Source: Gammaproteobacteria bacterium (GTDB lineage Bacteria; Pseudomonadota; Gammaproteobacteria; Pseudomonadales; Azotimanducaceae). From it: a DNA stretch of 38,223 nucleotides. Under the pieces are notes generated by a model. The model saw nothing but the letters and a program-made list of their open reading frames with translations. It did not search any database and had not been told where the DNA came from. The stretch covers positions 1 to 38,223 of the forward strand of contig JAFIFJ010000004.1 in NCBI GenBank assembly GCA_020832085.1. The letters run 5' to 3'. Shown piece by piece: positions 25,119-36,595 of the stretch (position 1 is its first letter; every line of letters begins with the position of its first letter). Position numbers and translations under genes: made by a program.

Positions 25119-25210
25119 GGCCCGCGGCAGCGTTTTGCTGCGGGCAATTGCCGGAGACTCAGGACGAGGACTTTGGCCAACACGCTACAACGTCTGTGGA
25201 GGACGCTGAC

Positions 25211-26356
25211 ATGTTCGAACTGGTAGATAGCACGCCGCAGAATGCGGTGATCAAGGTCATCGGGGTCGGTGGTGGCGGCGGCAATGCCGTCCAGCACATG
25301 ATCAATCGTAACGTCGAAGGTGTGGAGTTCATCGTCGCTAACACCGACGCGCAGGCGCTCAAGAGCCTCAGCGCGCGCACTGTGCTGCAGCTCGGCGGCA
25401 ACATGACCAAGGGCCTCGGCGCTGGCGCCAATCCGGAAATCGGCCGGCAGGCGGCGCTGGAGGATCGCGACCGCATTGCGGAAGTGCTCGAAGGTGCCGA
25501 CATGGTGTTCATCACCGCTGGCATGGGTGGCGGTACCGGAACCGGGGGTGCGCCCGTGATCGCCGAAGTGGCGCGGGAACTCGACATCCTCACTGTGGCT
25601 GTGGTCACCAAGCCGTTCCGCTTCGAGCGTCGCATGCCTGCAGCAGAGCGCGGCATTGCGGAACTGCAGCACCATGTGGATTCGCTGATCACCATTCCCA
25701 ACGAGAAGCTGCTGGCGGTGCTCGGTCAGCAGACCAGCATGCTCGACGCCTTCGCCGCAGCCAACGACGTGCTGCTCGGTGCGGTGCAGGGCATTGCCGA
25801 TCTCATCATCCGTCCCGGCATGATCAACGTCGATTTCGCCGACGTACGCACGGTCATGTCCGAGATGGGCATGGCCATGATGGGTACCGGTCGTGCATCG
25901 GGTGAACATCGTGCCCGGGAGGCGGCCGAGGCTGCGATCCGTTCGCCGCTGCTCGAAGATGTGGATCTCAATGGAGCCCGCGGCATTCTCGTCAACGTCA
26001 CGGCCGGACCCAACATGTCCATCGGTGAGTTCTCGGAAGTCGGCGAGACCGTGGAGCAGTTCGCTTCGGACTCGGCCACGGTGGTGGTGGGTACGGTGAT
26101 CGACCCGGAGATGACCGACGAGATGCGGGTGACGGTGGTGGCCACCGGCCTCGGCGGCCATCAGCCGCGGGTGGTGGTGGACAACGGTCCGCAGGCCACG
26201 GCGCCGGATGGCAGCGTCGATTACGACCGGCCCACCGTCATGCGTCGGCGCCATGCCCAGAGCAGTGCGGCCGTGGACACCGGGCGCCGACCGGCGGAGA
26301 AGGCAGACCTGGACTATCTTGATGTACCTGCTTTCCTGCGTCGGCAGGCGGATTGA
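25211..26356 (+). CDS. ftsZ: Cell division GTPase FtsZ
   Basis: FtsZ is the tubulin-like GTPase that forms the division ring. The ATG at 25211 follows GGAGGA at good distance and gives 381 residues beginning MFELVD, the usual N-terminus. An in-frame TTG at 25148 would add 21 residues with no conservation. The GTP loop GGGTGTG is at 106-112, [12 protein letters not shown] at 16-27, and the T7 synergy loop lies in NVDFADVR. After a variable linker, the C-terminal peptide [14 protein letters not shown] is the binding site for FtsA and other partners. Confidence 0.98.
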   Translation: MFELVDSTPQNAVIKVIGVGGGGGNAVQHMINRNVEGVEFIVANTDAQALKSLSARTVLQLGGNMTKGLGAGANPEIGRQAALEDRDRIAEVLEGADMVFITAGMGGGTGTGGAPVIAEVARELDILTVAVVTKPFRFERRMPAAERGIAELQHHVDSLITIPNEKLLAVLGQQTSMLDAFAAANDVLLGAVQGIADLIIRPGMINVDFADVRTVMSEMGMAMMGTGRASGEHRAREAAEAAIRSPLLEDVDLNGARGILVNVTAGPNMSIGEFSEVGETVEQFASDSATVVVGTVIDPEMTDEMRVTVVATGLGGHQPRVVVDNGPQATAPDGSVDYDRPTVMRRRHAQSSAAVDTGRRPAEKADLDYLDVPAFLRRQAD

Positions 26357-26358
26357 CC

Positions 26359-26394
26359 CCTGCGCGAGCAGGCGCCGGGCTCTTCAAACCGGCG
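26359..26394 (+). other. Two adjacent hairpins after ftsZ
   Basis: CCTGC-GCGA-GCAGG (a GNRA-type loop) is followed at once by CGCCGG/CCGGCG with a ten-base loop. They begin three bases after the ftsZ stop. No T-run follows, so they look like a 3' stabiliser or weak terminator before lpxC. Confidence 0.4.
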
Positions 26395-26429
26395 GAAACG
26401 TAATGAAACAATGCTCAAGGGCCTCTCCA

Positions 26430-26459
26430 TTGGTGGGTCGGCGAGAGCTTTGCTAGGCT
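26430..26459 (+). promoter_or_regulatory. Weak candidate promoter of lpxC
   Basis: TTGGTG (26430-26435) and TAGGCT (26454-26459) are 18 bases apart, with a TGC just before the -10 giving an extended -10 form. Each hexamer matches only three consensus positions. An lpxC promoter separate from ftsZ is plausible given the hairpins upstream, but it is not proven here. Confidence 0.25.
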
Positions 26460-26489
26460 GCGCGCGCTAAACAGGGAACCAAACGTACG

Positions 26490-27404
26490 ATGATCAGACA
26501 ACGAACGCTGAAGAACGTCATTCGAGCCACCGGTGTCGGGCTCCACACGGGGGAGAAGGTCTTCCTTTGCCTCCGTCCCGCTCCGGCCAATACCGGCATC
26601 GTGTTCTTCCGCTCCGATCTCGACGAAGTGGTGGAGATCCCGGCGCGGGCAGAGTTCGTGGGTGACACCACCCTGGCCACGACCCTGGTCAGGGAGGGTG
26701 TCCGCATTTCGACGGTCGAGCATCTGATGGCGGCGTTTGCCGGGCTCGGCATCGACAATGCCTACGTCGAAGTCAGTGCTCCGGAAGTGCCGATCATGGA
26801 TGGCAGTGCGGCACCTTTCGTCTTTCTGCTGCAATCGGCGGGGGTCGAGGAGCAGGCGGTGGCCAAACGCTTCCTGCGCATCCGGCGCCCGGTGGAAGTC
26901 TCTGACGGTGATGCGCGCGCCACCCTGCTGCCCTTCGACGGCTTCAAGGTGTCCTTCGATCTCGTTTATACCCACCCGGTGATGGCGCGGCACAGTCGCC
27001 ATGCCAGCGTCGACTTCTCCACGGCCTCCTTCGTCCGGGAAGTGGCCCGGGCCCGCACCTTCGGGTTCCTGCAGGACTTCGACAAGCTCAGGGCCATGAA
27101 TCTGGCTCGGGGCGGCAGCCTCGACAACGCCGTGGTGGTCGATCACGAGCGCATCCTCAACGAGGGCGGACTACGTCACGAAGACGAGTTCGTGAAGCAC
27201 AAGATCCTCGATGCCATCGGTGACCTTTACCTGCTCGGCTACAGCCTCATCGGCGAGTTCCGCGGCTATCGCTCGGGCCACACCCTCAACCATGCCCTGC
27301 GTCAGGCCCTGCTGGCCCAGCCGGAATGCTTCGAACTGGTGACCTTCGAGAATCCACAGGTGTCGCCCATCAGCTACGGCTCACGCCCGGCCTTGGCGAT
27401 CTGA
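26490..27404 (+). CDS. lpxC: UDP-3-O-acyl-N-acetylglucosamine deacetylase LpxC
   Basis: LpxC is a zinc deacetylase that performs the committed step of lipid A synthesis. The 304 residues match the family. Zinc ligands are His78 (STVEHLMAA), His237 and Asp241 ([10 protein letters not shown]); His264 (SGHTLNH) is the general acid/base. The [11 protein letters not shown] block at 14-24 is also diagnostic. The ribosome binding site, AGGGA, is about 14 bases upstream and weak. Its presence confirms an LPS-bearing outer membrane. It follows ftsZ by 133 bases, as in many gammaproteobacteria, and faces dciA. Confidence 0.97.
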   Translation: MIRQRTLKNVIRATGVGLHTGEKVFLCLRPAPANTGIVFFRSDLDEVVEIPARAEFVGDTTLATTLVREGVRISTVEHLMAAFAGLGIDNAYVEVSAPEVPIMDGSAAPFVFLLQSAGVEEQAVAKRFLRIRRPVEVSDGDARATLLPFDGFKVSFDLVYTHPVMARHSRHASVDFSTASFVREVARARTFGFLQDFDKLRAMNLARGGSLDNAVVVDHERILNEGGLRHEDEFVKHKILDAIGDLYLLGYSLIGEFRGYRSGHTLNHALRQALLAQPECFELVTFENPQVSPISYGSRPALAI

Positions 27405-27561
27405 AGGCTGCTCCGCCTCCCGGCCCGGCAGCGCCCGCTGTCTGTAGGGCTCTGTGCCGGGGCAGCGCGGCCACTTTCCGGGCCCTGATCAGGGCCTGCC
27501 CGGACCTGAAATTGGATCGATGTTCGGGTGGCAAAACACTGATTCCTTTGCCATAGTCCAA
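27405..27561. other. Convergent lpxC-dciA spacer with two inverted repeats
   Basis: The spacer holds a perfect 16-bp palindrome GGCCCTGATCAGGGCC (27481-27496) and, nearer dciA, GGCAAA/TTTGCC arms (27530-27535 and 27547-27552). Either could end transcription in both directions, although T-tracts are poor. It has none of the GCA-loop REP-like elements seen at other convergent junctions. Confidence 0.4.
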
Positions 27562-28017
27562 TTAGTGGGTGCGCCGAGCCAAACGCTCGAGCGCCTTTCT
27601 GAGCTCTGGGTCGGATTCCTCGCGAGCCATTTCCGCGAAGTGGGCTGCCGCGGCAGCTGGGATCCCGATGGGCTCGAGCGGCGTGCTTTTGGGGGAGTCA
27701 ATGGCACGCGATCGTACGGCCACACTGATGTGCTGAACCGGTTCTCCGGTCAGTTCTGCGAGTTGCGTCTGAATCAGGCGCTGCTGGAAGCGGAGTTGGG
27801 TGGCGCGCGCGGAACTCGAGGCGAGCAGACTGAGATGGCCAGTATCCAAACCAGCAACGGTGACATGACCGCGCAGATTCTCCGGCAGCAGCTGTTGCAG
27901 CGCGCGCTCGATCCTGATCAGGCGCTCGGCCTGTCGCACCACGCGGCCGAGGACGGAGCGCCCGGGTTGCATGCGATCGGGCAGGGCTTGCGGGCCGCGG
28001 TCGGGTCGATCGGCCAT
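27562..28017 (-). CDS. dciA: DUF721 protein, DciA-type replicative helicase operator
   Basis: DciA loads or assists the DnaB helicase in bacteria that lack DnaC/DnaI. The 151 residues have the DUF721 core at about 20-105 (LGRVVRQAERLIRIERALQQLLPENLRGHVTVAGLDTGHLSLLASSSARATQLRFQQ, starting near residue 24), followed by a less conserved tail with ESDPELRKALERLA. A TGGAGG site lies five bases before the ATG. The position between lpxC and an M23 peptidase gene before secA matches the Pseudomonas dciA locus as I recall it. The start is only 14 bases from the divergent M23 gene. Confidence 0.88.
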   Translation of the reverse strand: MADRPDRGPQALPDRMQPGRSVLGRVVRQAERLIRIERALQQLLPENLRGHVTVAGLDTGHLSLLASSSARATQLRFQQRLIQTQLAELTGEPVQHISVAVRSRAIDSPKSTPLEPIGIPAAAAAHFAEMAREESDPELRKALERLARRTH

Positions 28018-28031
28018 GGGAGCCTCCAGGG

Positions 28032-29012
28032 ATGAAGCGATGGCGCGAGCGGATCGATCGATGGCTGGTCTGGCTGCGCCGCGAGCGCCTGGCGGTGATT
28101 CTCCTGGATGCTCGTGAAGGAAGCGAGTGGCGGTGGCGGTTCACGATGCAGGGTCTGATGGCCCGCAGTGGCGGTGCCCTGGTCCTGGTCCTGCTTTGCG
28201 GCGCCGGGCTCCACGCCTGGCAGTCCGATGCCGTCGATCCCGCCGTAGCGGCTGAATGGCGGGCCACCCTCGAATCCCAGCAGCAGGAACTGGCCACCAT
28301 CCGCCGCGAGTCGGATCGCATGGTGGGGGCGCTGACCCGGCGCTTCGCCGACCTTCAGGGTCGCCTGGTACGCATGGAAGCCTTGGGCAAACGCATGATG
28401 ACGGTGGCCGATCTGGATCTGGACGAGTTCGATTTCAGCCAGCCGCCGGCCGTCGGCGGGCCCGACGACTCGGAGCTAGAAAGTCCCGTCCCGGTCGTCG
28501 TCCCGGATTTCGTGGCCATGGTGGAGCAGCTTTCCGAGCAGATCCTCACCCGCCAGCAGCAGCTCGATGCCTTGAACGGCCTGATCCACGATCGTCAGTT
28601 CTTCGCTGATCTGCAGCTCACCGGCCGCCCGGTGGACAAGGGTTGGCAGTCCTCCGGCTTCGGGCGGCGCGTGGACCCTTTCAGCGGCCAGATGGCCTTT
28701 CACTCCGGACTCGACTTCGCCGCGCCCAAGGGCAGCAAGGTGCGGGCGGTGGCTGGCGGGGTGGTGGTCTTTTCCGGGCGGCGCGGTGCCTACGGGAATC
28801 TGGTCGAGATCAATCACGGTAACGGGTACAGTACGCGCTATGCGCACTCCAACCAGAATCTGGTGGCAGTGGGCGATGTGGTCCGCAAGGGCGACGTGAT
28901 TGCCACCGTGGGCTCTTCCGGTCGCGCCACCGGACCCCATGTACACTTTGAGGTGCTCAAGGACGGCAGGAGCGTCGACCCCGCCCGCTATGTCGCCCGC
29001 AGGAGCGGCTGA
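28032..29012 (+). CDS. Membrane-anchored M23 (LytM) peptidase
   Basis: Predicted peptidoglycan-acting metallopeptidase or LytM-type regulator. The 326 residues have a basic N-terminus, one membrane helix (about 45-63, GGALVLVLLCGAGLHAW), a periplasmic coiled coil (about 75-115 and 165-195), and a C-terminal M23 domain (about 205-320). Zinc-site motifs HSGLD and HVHFE are both present, so the domain may be an active endopeptidase. It lies directly before secA, as in Pseudomonas. Its ribosome binding site is poor, because the 14-base gap to dciA leaves little room; its promoter must lie within dciA. Confidence 0.92.
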   Translation: MKRWRERIDRWLVWLRRERLAVILLDAREGSEWRWRFTMQGLMARSGGALVLVLLCGAGLHAWQSDAVDPAVAAEWRATLESQQQELATIRRESDRMVGALTRRFADLQGRLVRMEALGKRMMTVADLDLDEFDFSQPPAVGGPDDSELESPVPVVVPDFVAMVEQLSEQILTRQQQLDALNGLIHDRQFFADLQLTGRPVDKGWQSSGFGRRVDPFSGQMAFHSGLDFAAPKGSKVRAVAGGVVVFSGRRGAYGNLVEINHGNGYSTRYAHSNQNLVAVGDVVRKGDVIATVGSSGRATGPHVHFEVLKDGRSVDPARYVARRSG

Positions 29013-29071
29013 GCAGTCTGTCGGTCGCAGTCCGGGCACCCTCGGAGACCCCTCGGGGCTTTTCGGGGGCC

Positions 29072-29134
29072 ATGACTCAACTTCAGGAGATTTCGCGCCG
29101 GGGCCTGTCCGAAGCAGGGCGGAACCGCGTATAG
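29072..29134 (+). CDS. Possible 20-residue leader peptide before secA
   Basis: A short frame begins with ATG at 29072, after a GGGGG site seven bases upstream, and ends with TAG at 29132-29134, three bases before the secA ATG and in the same frame. The peptide is hydrophilic and arginine-rich (ISRRGLSEAGRNRV at the end). It has no signal sequence and no match to the SecM arrest motif. secA itself has no good ribosome binding site, so translational coupling would make sense. A chance frame is quite possible. Confidence 0.25.
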   Translation: MTQLQEISRRGLSEAGRNRV

Positions 29135-29137
29135 ACC

Positions 29138-31873
<2,736 letters not shown>

Positions 31874-31952
31874 TGCCGCGGGGCTCAGGCCCCACAGATG
31901 CCACGGGCCTGCCGGCCCACCTACGAACCCGCTCTGACCCGGAAACCCCACC

Positions 31953-33161
31953 ATGCCCGTGAATCTGCCGCCGCTGCCGGAGTTGCTTCCGGTGGCGGGA
32001 ATCCGCTGCGCGGCCGTGGCCGCTGGCGTCCGCAAACCCGGACGTCGCGACCTGGTGCTGTTCGAACTCACCGCAGGCGCCACGGTGGCGGCCATGTTCA
32101 CCCGCAACCGTTTCCGCGCCGCTCCGGTGCAGGTGGCCGAGCGGCATCTGGCTGCCGCAGCGCCGCGCTATCTGCTCGTCAATACCGGCAATGCCAACGC
32201 CGGTACCGGCACCGGCGGTCTCACCACGGCCCTGGCCTGCTGCGCGGCTGCAGCCGAGATCGGTGGCGTGGACACCGAAGCGGTTCTGCCTTACTCCACT
32301 GGCGTCATCGGCGAACCGCTGCCAGCCGAGCGCATTGTTGCCGGACTTCCTGCGGCGTTTGCCGCCCTGACCGAGGACGGCTGGAACGAGGCCGCCCACG
32401 GCATCATGACTACGGATACGGCGCCGAAGGGTGCTTCGGTGAAGGGCGACCCCTGGGTGCTGACCGGGATCAGCAAGGGTGCCGGCATGATCCGGCCGGA
32501 CATGGCCACCATGCTGGCCTTCCTGGCCACCGACGCGGCCATTGCCCAACCGGTCCTCGATCATCTGCTGCGCGAGGCGGTGGAGCACAGCTTCAATCGC
32601 ATCACCGTGGACGGCGACACCTCCACCAACGATGCCGTGACCCTGGTGGCCACCGGTGCTGCCGGTGGTGAACTGATCAGCGATGCCGACAGCCCGCAGG
32701 GGCGCGCCTTCGGGGTGGCGCTGACCGCGCTGTGCATCGATCTGGCCCACGCCATCGTCCGCGACGGCGAGGGTGCGACCCGCTTCGTCACCGTGCGCAT
32801 CGAAGGTGCAAAAACCAGCCAGGAGGCCCTGGCGGCGGCCTATGCCATCGCCCATTCGCCGCTGGTGAAAACGGCTCTGTTCGCCGGCGATCCCAACTGG
32901 GGCCGGCTGCTCGCCGCCATCGGCCGCGCCGGCATTGATGATCTCGACGTCAGCGGCGTGAGCCTGTTTCTGGACGAGGTCTGCATTGCGGTGGAAGGTG
33001 GCGTGGCGCCGGGCTACAAGGAGGCGGACGGCGCCCGGGTCATGGCCCAGCCGGAAATCCTCATCCGCGCCGATCTCGGCCGCGGTGACGTCACCGAAAC
33101 TGTCTGGACGACGGATCTGTCCTACGACTACGTGAAGATCAACGCGGAGTATCGCTCCTGA
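31953..33161 (+). CDS. argJ: Bifunctional ornithine acetyltransferase/N-acetylglutamate synthase
   Basis: ArgJ recycles the acetyl group from N-acetylornithine to glutamate in arginine synthesis. The 402 residues contain the self-cleavage site in RPDMATMLAF; cleavage before Thr186 produces the alpha and beta chains and exposes the nucleophile. Other family segments are NTGNANAGTG (about 76-85), STGVIGEPLP (about 114-123) and GDPNWGRLLAAIGR (about 312-325). The ATG at 31953 fits the family start. secA-argJ is also the Pseudomonas order. The next gene faces it. Confidence 0.96.
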   Translation: MPVNLPPLPELLPVAGIRCAAVAAGVRKPGRRDLVLFELTAGATVAAMFTRNRFRAAPVQVAERHLAAAAPRYLLVNTGNANAGTGTGGLTTALACCAAAAEIGGVDTEAVLPYSTGVIGEPLPAERIVAGLPAAFAALTEDGWNEAAHGIMTTDTAPKGASVKGDPWVLTGISKGAGMIRPDMATMLAFLATDAAIAQPVLDHLLREAVEHSFNRITVDGDTSTNDAVTLVATGAAGGELISDADSPQGRAFGVALTALCIDLAHAIVRDGEGATRFVTVRIEGAKTSQEALAAAYAIAHSPLVKTALFAGDPNWGRLLAAIGRAGIDDLDVSGVSLFLDEVCIAVEGGVAPGYKEADGARVMAQPEILIRADLGRGDVTETVWTTDLSYDYVKINAEYRS

Positions 33162-33197
33162 CCGAGGCCATCACCTGCAGTGAGACCTCGCCGCATC

Positions 33198-33271
33198 GGC
33201 CCAATCGCTGCGCGATTAGGGCCTTCCCACAGGAGTCCACGCCGGATTCGGGCGACACGCTCTGTGGGAAG
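33198..33271. repeat. REP-like hairpin pair after argJ
   Basis: At 33198-33223 an 11-bp stem (GGCCC then AATCGC, pairing with GCGATT and GGGCC) has a three-base loop that reads GCA on the minus strand and one bulged base (T on minus). A CTTCCCACAG head (33223-33232) lies next to it and is repeated in inverse at 33262-33271 (CTGTGGGAAG), followed by a GCAGC-rich stretch. The minus-strand hairpin has the same design as those at 9411-9445 and 38178-38201. The pair lies between convergent argJ and the secernin-like gene. Confidence 0.8.
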
Positions 33272-33326
33272 CAGCGCAGCGCAGCGAAGCAGCGATCTGC
33301 ATGAGGTGCAGCAAAAGCAGCGCGCG

Positions 33327-34649
33327 TCAGACCGTCAATCCACAGCGCTTGCTGTGTTCGTTCCAGGCTGCCTGCCAGTTTGGATCGGGGTCTCGGGTCC
33401 GTGGCAGTACGTCGAGGCGCTGCATCCAGCTCTGGACCTGCGCTTCTGCTGCCACGAAAACCTGCTCGGCTACCTGCTGACGCTCGGTCTGAGGCGCATC
33501 GCGCATGGACTGCGCGATGGCGATGCGCAGGGCGTCTGACTCGTCCCTCTCCACTGCAATCTCAGCGAGCAGCTCCGGCAGCCGATCCAGCGCGCGCCGA
33601 TGCAGACGTTCATGGCGCCAGAACAGACTGCTCGCATCGGCCTGGGCTGACGGCAGCGGTGAGAATCCGGACGGCAGGGCATCGATCCACGCTGGTCGAA
33701 ACGGCGACAGGCAGGGTGCCGCGGTTCCAGTCAGAAAGTGACTGCTGCGCCGCGCATCGACGATGGACAGCATGGCGCCGGTGGTCTGACTCGGCCGCCA
33801 GTCATCCAGGGCCGCGTGCATGCACAACGTCGACGGTCGGCTGAGGTCATCCGGGCGCCACGCTGCATCGTCGCCGTGATCGCGCAGGATGGTGAGCAGA
33901 TCTTGCGGGCCAATGGGATGGCTGCAGCGGGCCAGCAGGTCCAGCGAGCGGCGGCAGCGCCCCGGTCCGTTGCCCCGTGCGGTCGGTTCCGGATCCGTCC
34001 ACGCCAGCGCGAAGTCGTCAGGATCGCCGGCCCCGAGCCAGCCTCTGGCGCGAGGTTCGCTGAAGGCCTCCGCCGAGGCGGCATCGAAATCGGTGGTGAT
34101 GCTGACCGCATTGGAAATCGCGGCGAACCCCTGCACCCGCCGCGCCACCCACTGCCGGCCTGCGGTTTCCAGCACCCAGGCCTCCGTGGGGTCGGCAACG
34201 ATGAAGCCGTTGTCGTAGCGCAGATCCCGATGCACCGCGGCCAGACCGCCCTGGCCATGGCGCTCCAGCAGTCCGGTGATCCAGTTCACGGCTTCCTGCG
34301 CAGTTTCGGCACGTTCCAGGGCCAGTCTGAGCAGATCCATGCCCAGCAGCGCGTCGGGCCCTGCAGTCGCTTGCGTGAACAGCGCCTCGTTGCCGATCAC
34401 CACACCGGCATCGTTAGCACCCATTTCCGCGCCCCAGATCCAGTAGGGCTTGGCCAGCAGCAGCGCCCGGGTCTCACGGACCTGCTCGATCTCGATGCGG
34501 GTGCAGGCAAGCCTGGCCCGCGGCCCGTGACGGGCTGCAGGCAGCGAGAGCACCTGATGGGCTTCGTTGCGCTCCCGGTCCGAGTTCTTGGCGAACAGCA
34601 GCGTTCCGGTGGCCGAAGCTTCAGGTGTGACGACGACGGTGTCACACAT
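33327..34649 (-). CDS. Secernin-like C69-family Ntn hydrolase
   Basis: The 440-residue product begins MCDTVVVTPEASATG, then FAKNSDRERNEAHQ. This is the N-terminal signature of secernins and C69 peptidases, in which removal of Met exposes Cys2 as the nucleophile. Other typical parts are WIWGAEMGANDAGVVIGNEA (about 67-86) and the central NGFIVADPTEAWVLETAGRQW segment. The start at 34649 is fixed by the need for Cys2; the frame stays open upstream only opposite the acyltransferase gene. There is no signal peptide, so it is probably cytoplasmic. The substrate (dipeptides or other amides) is unknown. It faces argJ and diverges from the acyltransferase gene by 108 bases. Confidence 0.88.
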   Translation of the reverse strand: MCDTVVVTPEASATGTLLFAKNSDRERNEAHQVLSLPAARHGPRARLACTRIEIEQVRETRALLLAKPYWIWGAEMGANDAGVVIGNEALFTQATAGPDALLGMDLLRLALERAETAQEAVNWITGLLERHGQGGLAAVHRDLRYDNGFIVADPTEAWVLETAGRQWVARRVQGFAAISNAVSITTDFDAASAEAFSEPRARGWLGAGDPDDFALAWTDPEPTARGNGPGRCRRSLDLLARCSHPIGPQDLLTILRDHGDDAAWRPDDLSRPSTLCMHAALDDWRPSQTTGAMLSIVDARRSSHFLTGTAAPCLSPFRPAWIDALPSGFSPLPSAQADASSLFWRHERLHRRALDRLPELLAEIAVERDESDALRIAIAQSMRDAPQTERQQVAEQVFVAAEAQVQSWMQRLDVLPRTRDPDPNWQAAWNEHSKRCGLTV

Positions 34650-34757
34650 GAAGGCATGGTAGCAGTTCGCCGCTTGCCGACTCTCGGCTTGTTGCAGCCC
34701 ACAGCAACAGCCGCCTGGCTTTGGTGTGGTAGCGTTCCGGATGGCTGGGTTCGAGGC

Positions 34758-36104
34758 ATGATCTTGGGTCTCATCGATCGTATCGACGCTGCAACGCCCG
34801 ACGACCGGGACCGCTATGTGGATGCGGTGCGCGTGGTCAGCATTCTGCTGGTGGTGCTCGGCCACTGGATCGTCCGGGTGGTGACCGGCACAGAGGGCGA
34901 ACTCGAACCCGGGTACCTGCTGCAGGCGGTTCCGGCCACGCAATGGGCGACGCTGCTGGTGCAGGTCATGCCCTTGTTCTTTTTGCTTGGCGGCGCGGTG
35001 AATGCCGAGAGCTGGCGCCGGGCGCGTGATCGTGGCGAGTCCGCCAGTGACTGGCTGGCGCTGCGTTCCCGCCGCCTGCTGCGGCCCGCGTTGCCCCTGA
35101 TCGCCATCCTGGTGACAGCAGCCTGCCTGATGGCCAATCTCTGGCCCGAGTACACGCTGCTGTTCGATTTCAGGGTGGCGGTCTTTCCGCTCTGGTTTCT
35201 GGCGGCCTATCTGCTGGTCACCGCAGTCACTCCCTTCACCCTGGCCTGGCACGAACGCCACGGCAGCGGTCTGCTGCTTGGCGTCTGCGCCATGCTGGCC
35301 CTGGTGGTGGACGGCCTGCGTTTCACGGTGGGGGCCGACGGTCCCTGGCTCGGCACGCAACCGGCCGTGGCCGCCGTCAACGTGATCGTGGTCTGGCTGG
35401 CCATCCATCAACTGGGGTTCGTCTGGGCTGACGATGGACTGCCCAGCAACGGACGCTCCCAGGCGCGGCTCATCCTGCTGGGTGCTGCGTTGCTGGTCGT
35501 CATGATCGGCTTCGGACCCTACCCGTTGACCATGGTGCCTATCGAGGGCAGTCATGCGGCCAACAATGCCGGGCCTCCCACCGCGGCCCTGCTGGCGCTG
35601 ACCATGGTGCAGATCGGTGTCGTCCTGGCCCTGCGCCGGAGCGTGACCGCATGGCTGCAGCGACCGGCCGTCTGGGCTCCGGTGGCCCTGATCGGCGCCG
35701 GGCTGATGAGCGTCTACCTCTGGCATCAGCCGGTCATGGTGCTGGTGGCAAACCTGACCTATCCGCTGGGCTTCTGGCCGGTCACGGAAACGGTGGATCT
35801 GCGCTGGTGGCTGTGGCGCCTGCCCTGGGTGCTGCTCTGCGGTGTCGTCCTCGTCCTCGTGGTGGTCCTGCTGCAGCGCTTCGAGTCTCCTCGGCAGGCG
35901 CCCGCCGCGTCCGCGGGGCGCTCGCCCGTCCTGCGCAGAGTGGCCGGTCTGCTGCTGTTCTGCATCGGCATTGCAGGATTCATCGATACCGGGCTGGTTC
36001 AGGAAGGCTGGCCGCTGCAGCTGCCCTGGCTGCCGCTGCTGGCCTTTCTGGCCGGCCTCTGGGGACTCGGCGCGCTGGGGCGAGCGGGCAGGACCGGTGA
36101 TTGA
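34758..36104 (+). CDS. Acyltransferase family 3 integral membrane protein
   Basis: Predicted inner-membrane O-acyltransferase of the OafA/NodX group, which usually acetylates or acylates surface sugars or other exported molecules. The 448 residues contain about ten to twelve membrane helices. The N-terminal signature is RDRYVDAVRVVSILLVVLGHW (about 18-38, with the family histidine), followed by MPLFFLLGGAVNA and RSRRLLRPALP (about 98-108). SVYLWHQPVM near 320 is the other conserved motif. GAGG lies close before the ATG at 34758. No glycan genes are nearby, so the acceptor is unknown. The longer open frame upstream overlaps the divergent secernin-like gene. Confidence 0.87.
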   Translation: MILGLIDRIDAATPDDRDRYVDAVRVVSILLVVLGHWIVRVVTGTEGELEPGYLLQAVPATQWATLLVQVMPLFFLLGGAVNAESWRRARDRGESASDWLALRSRRLLRPALPLIAILVTAACLMANLWPEYTLLFDFRVAVFPLWFLAAYLLVTAVTPFTLAWHERHGSGLLLGVCAMLALVVDGLRFTVGADGPWLGTQPAVAAVNVIVVWLAIHQLGFVWADDGLPSNGRSQARLILLGAALLVVMIGFGPYPLTMVPIEGSHAANNAGPPTAALLALTMVQIGVVLALRRSVTAWLQRPAVWAPVALIGAGLMSVYLWHQPVMVLVANLTYPLGFWPVTETVDLRWWLWRLPWVLLCGVVLVLVVVLLQRFESPRQAPAASAGRSPVLRRVAGLLLFCIGIAGFIDTGLVQEGWPLQLPWLPLLAFLAGLWGLGALGRAGRTGD

Positions 36105-36207
36105 ATCGGGCCTTTCATGGCTGCTACCTGGGCCGTGGCCACCCCACTACCCGGTGCGCCGGCTTGGAGCTATGGTAGGGCAGCCTGGGCATGACTGGAG
36201 TGCTTCC

Positions 36208-36531
36208 ATGATCGGGAGAACCCTCGGATTTCTGCTGCTGCTGACGGCGTCGGCCGGCGCCGAGGCGCTGCGTTGCAAGAATGGTCTCGTTGCGCCGGGC
36301 GACCACAAGGTGGAAGTCCTGGCGGCCTGCGGTGAACCGGTTTTCCGCGAAGAGGTGGTGGAGTATCCGTTCCGCGTCGCCCATGGCGGGAGACTGCCCC
36401 AGGTGGAGTATCTGCCCTTCGGCCTGGTCAGCGAGGAATGGGTTTACGATTTCGGGCCCCAGCGTTTCCGGCAGCTGCTGCGCTTTCGCAGCAATCGTCT
36501 GGCCGCCATCGAAACCCTCAGCAAGCCCTGA
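36208..36531 (+). CDS. Small exported DUF2845 protein
   Basis: A 107-residue protein with a signal peptide (about 1-18, cleavage near SAGAEA). A compact domain follows: LRCKNGLVAPGDHKVEVLAACGEPVFREE, then EEWVYDFGPQRFRQLLRFRSNRLAAIET. This pattern, with paired cysteines at about 23 and 41, is that of DUF2845, a periplasmic family of unknown function common in gammaproteobacteria. The ATG at 36208 follows TGGAG. It lies between the acyltransferase and a Rieske oxygenase gene, 103 and 64 bases away, with no obvious functional link. Confidence 0.8.
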   Translation: MIGRTLGFLLLLTASAGAEALRCKNGLVAPGDHKVEVLAACGEPVFREEVVEYPFRVAHGGRLPQVEYLPFGLVSEEWVYDFGPQRFRQLLRFRSNRLAAIETLSKP

Positions 36532-36595
36532 ACGCGAAGTTTTCTGAACACGCACTGCCGTGACGGCATGCCGGTGCGCCTGATGGAGGGGATTC

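Noticed and set aside
25148..25210. Longer FtsZ start at TTG 25148
   Set aside because: The added 21 residues are not FtsZ-like, and a strong ribosome binding site precedes the ATG at 25211.
29030..29070. Terminator between the M23 peptidase gene and secA (CCCCTCGGGGCTTTT)
   Set aside because: The GC stem would have a two-base loop and alternative pairings are no better, so I could not support a stable hairpin before the T-run.
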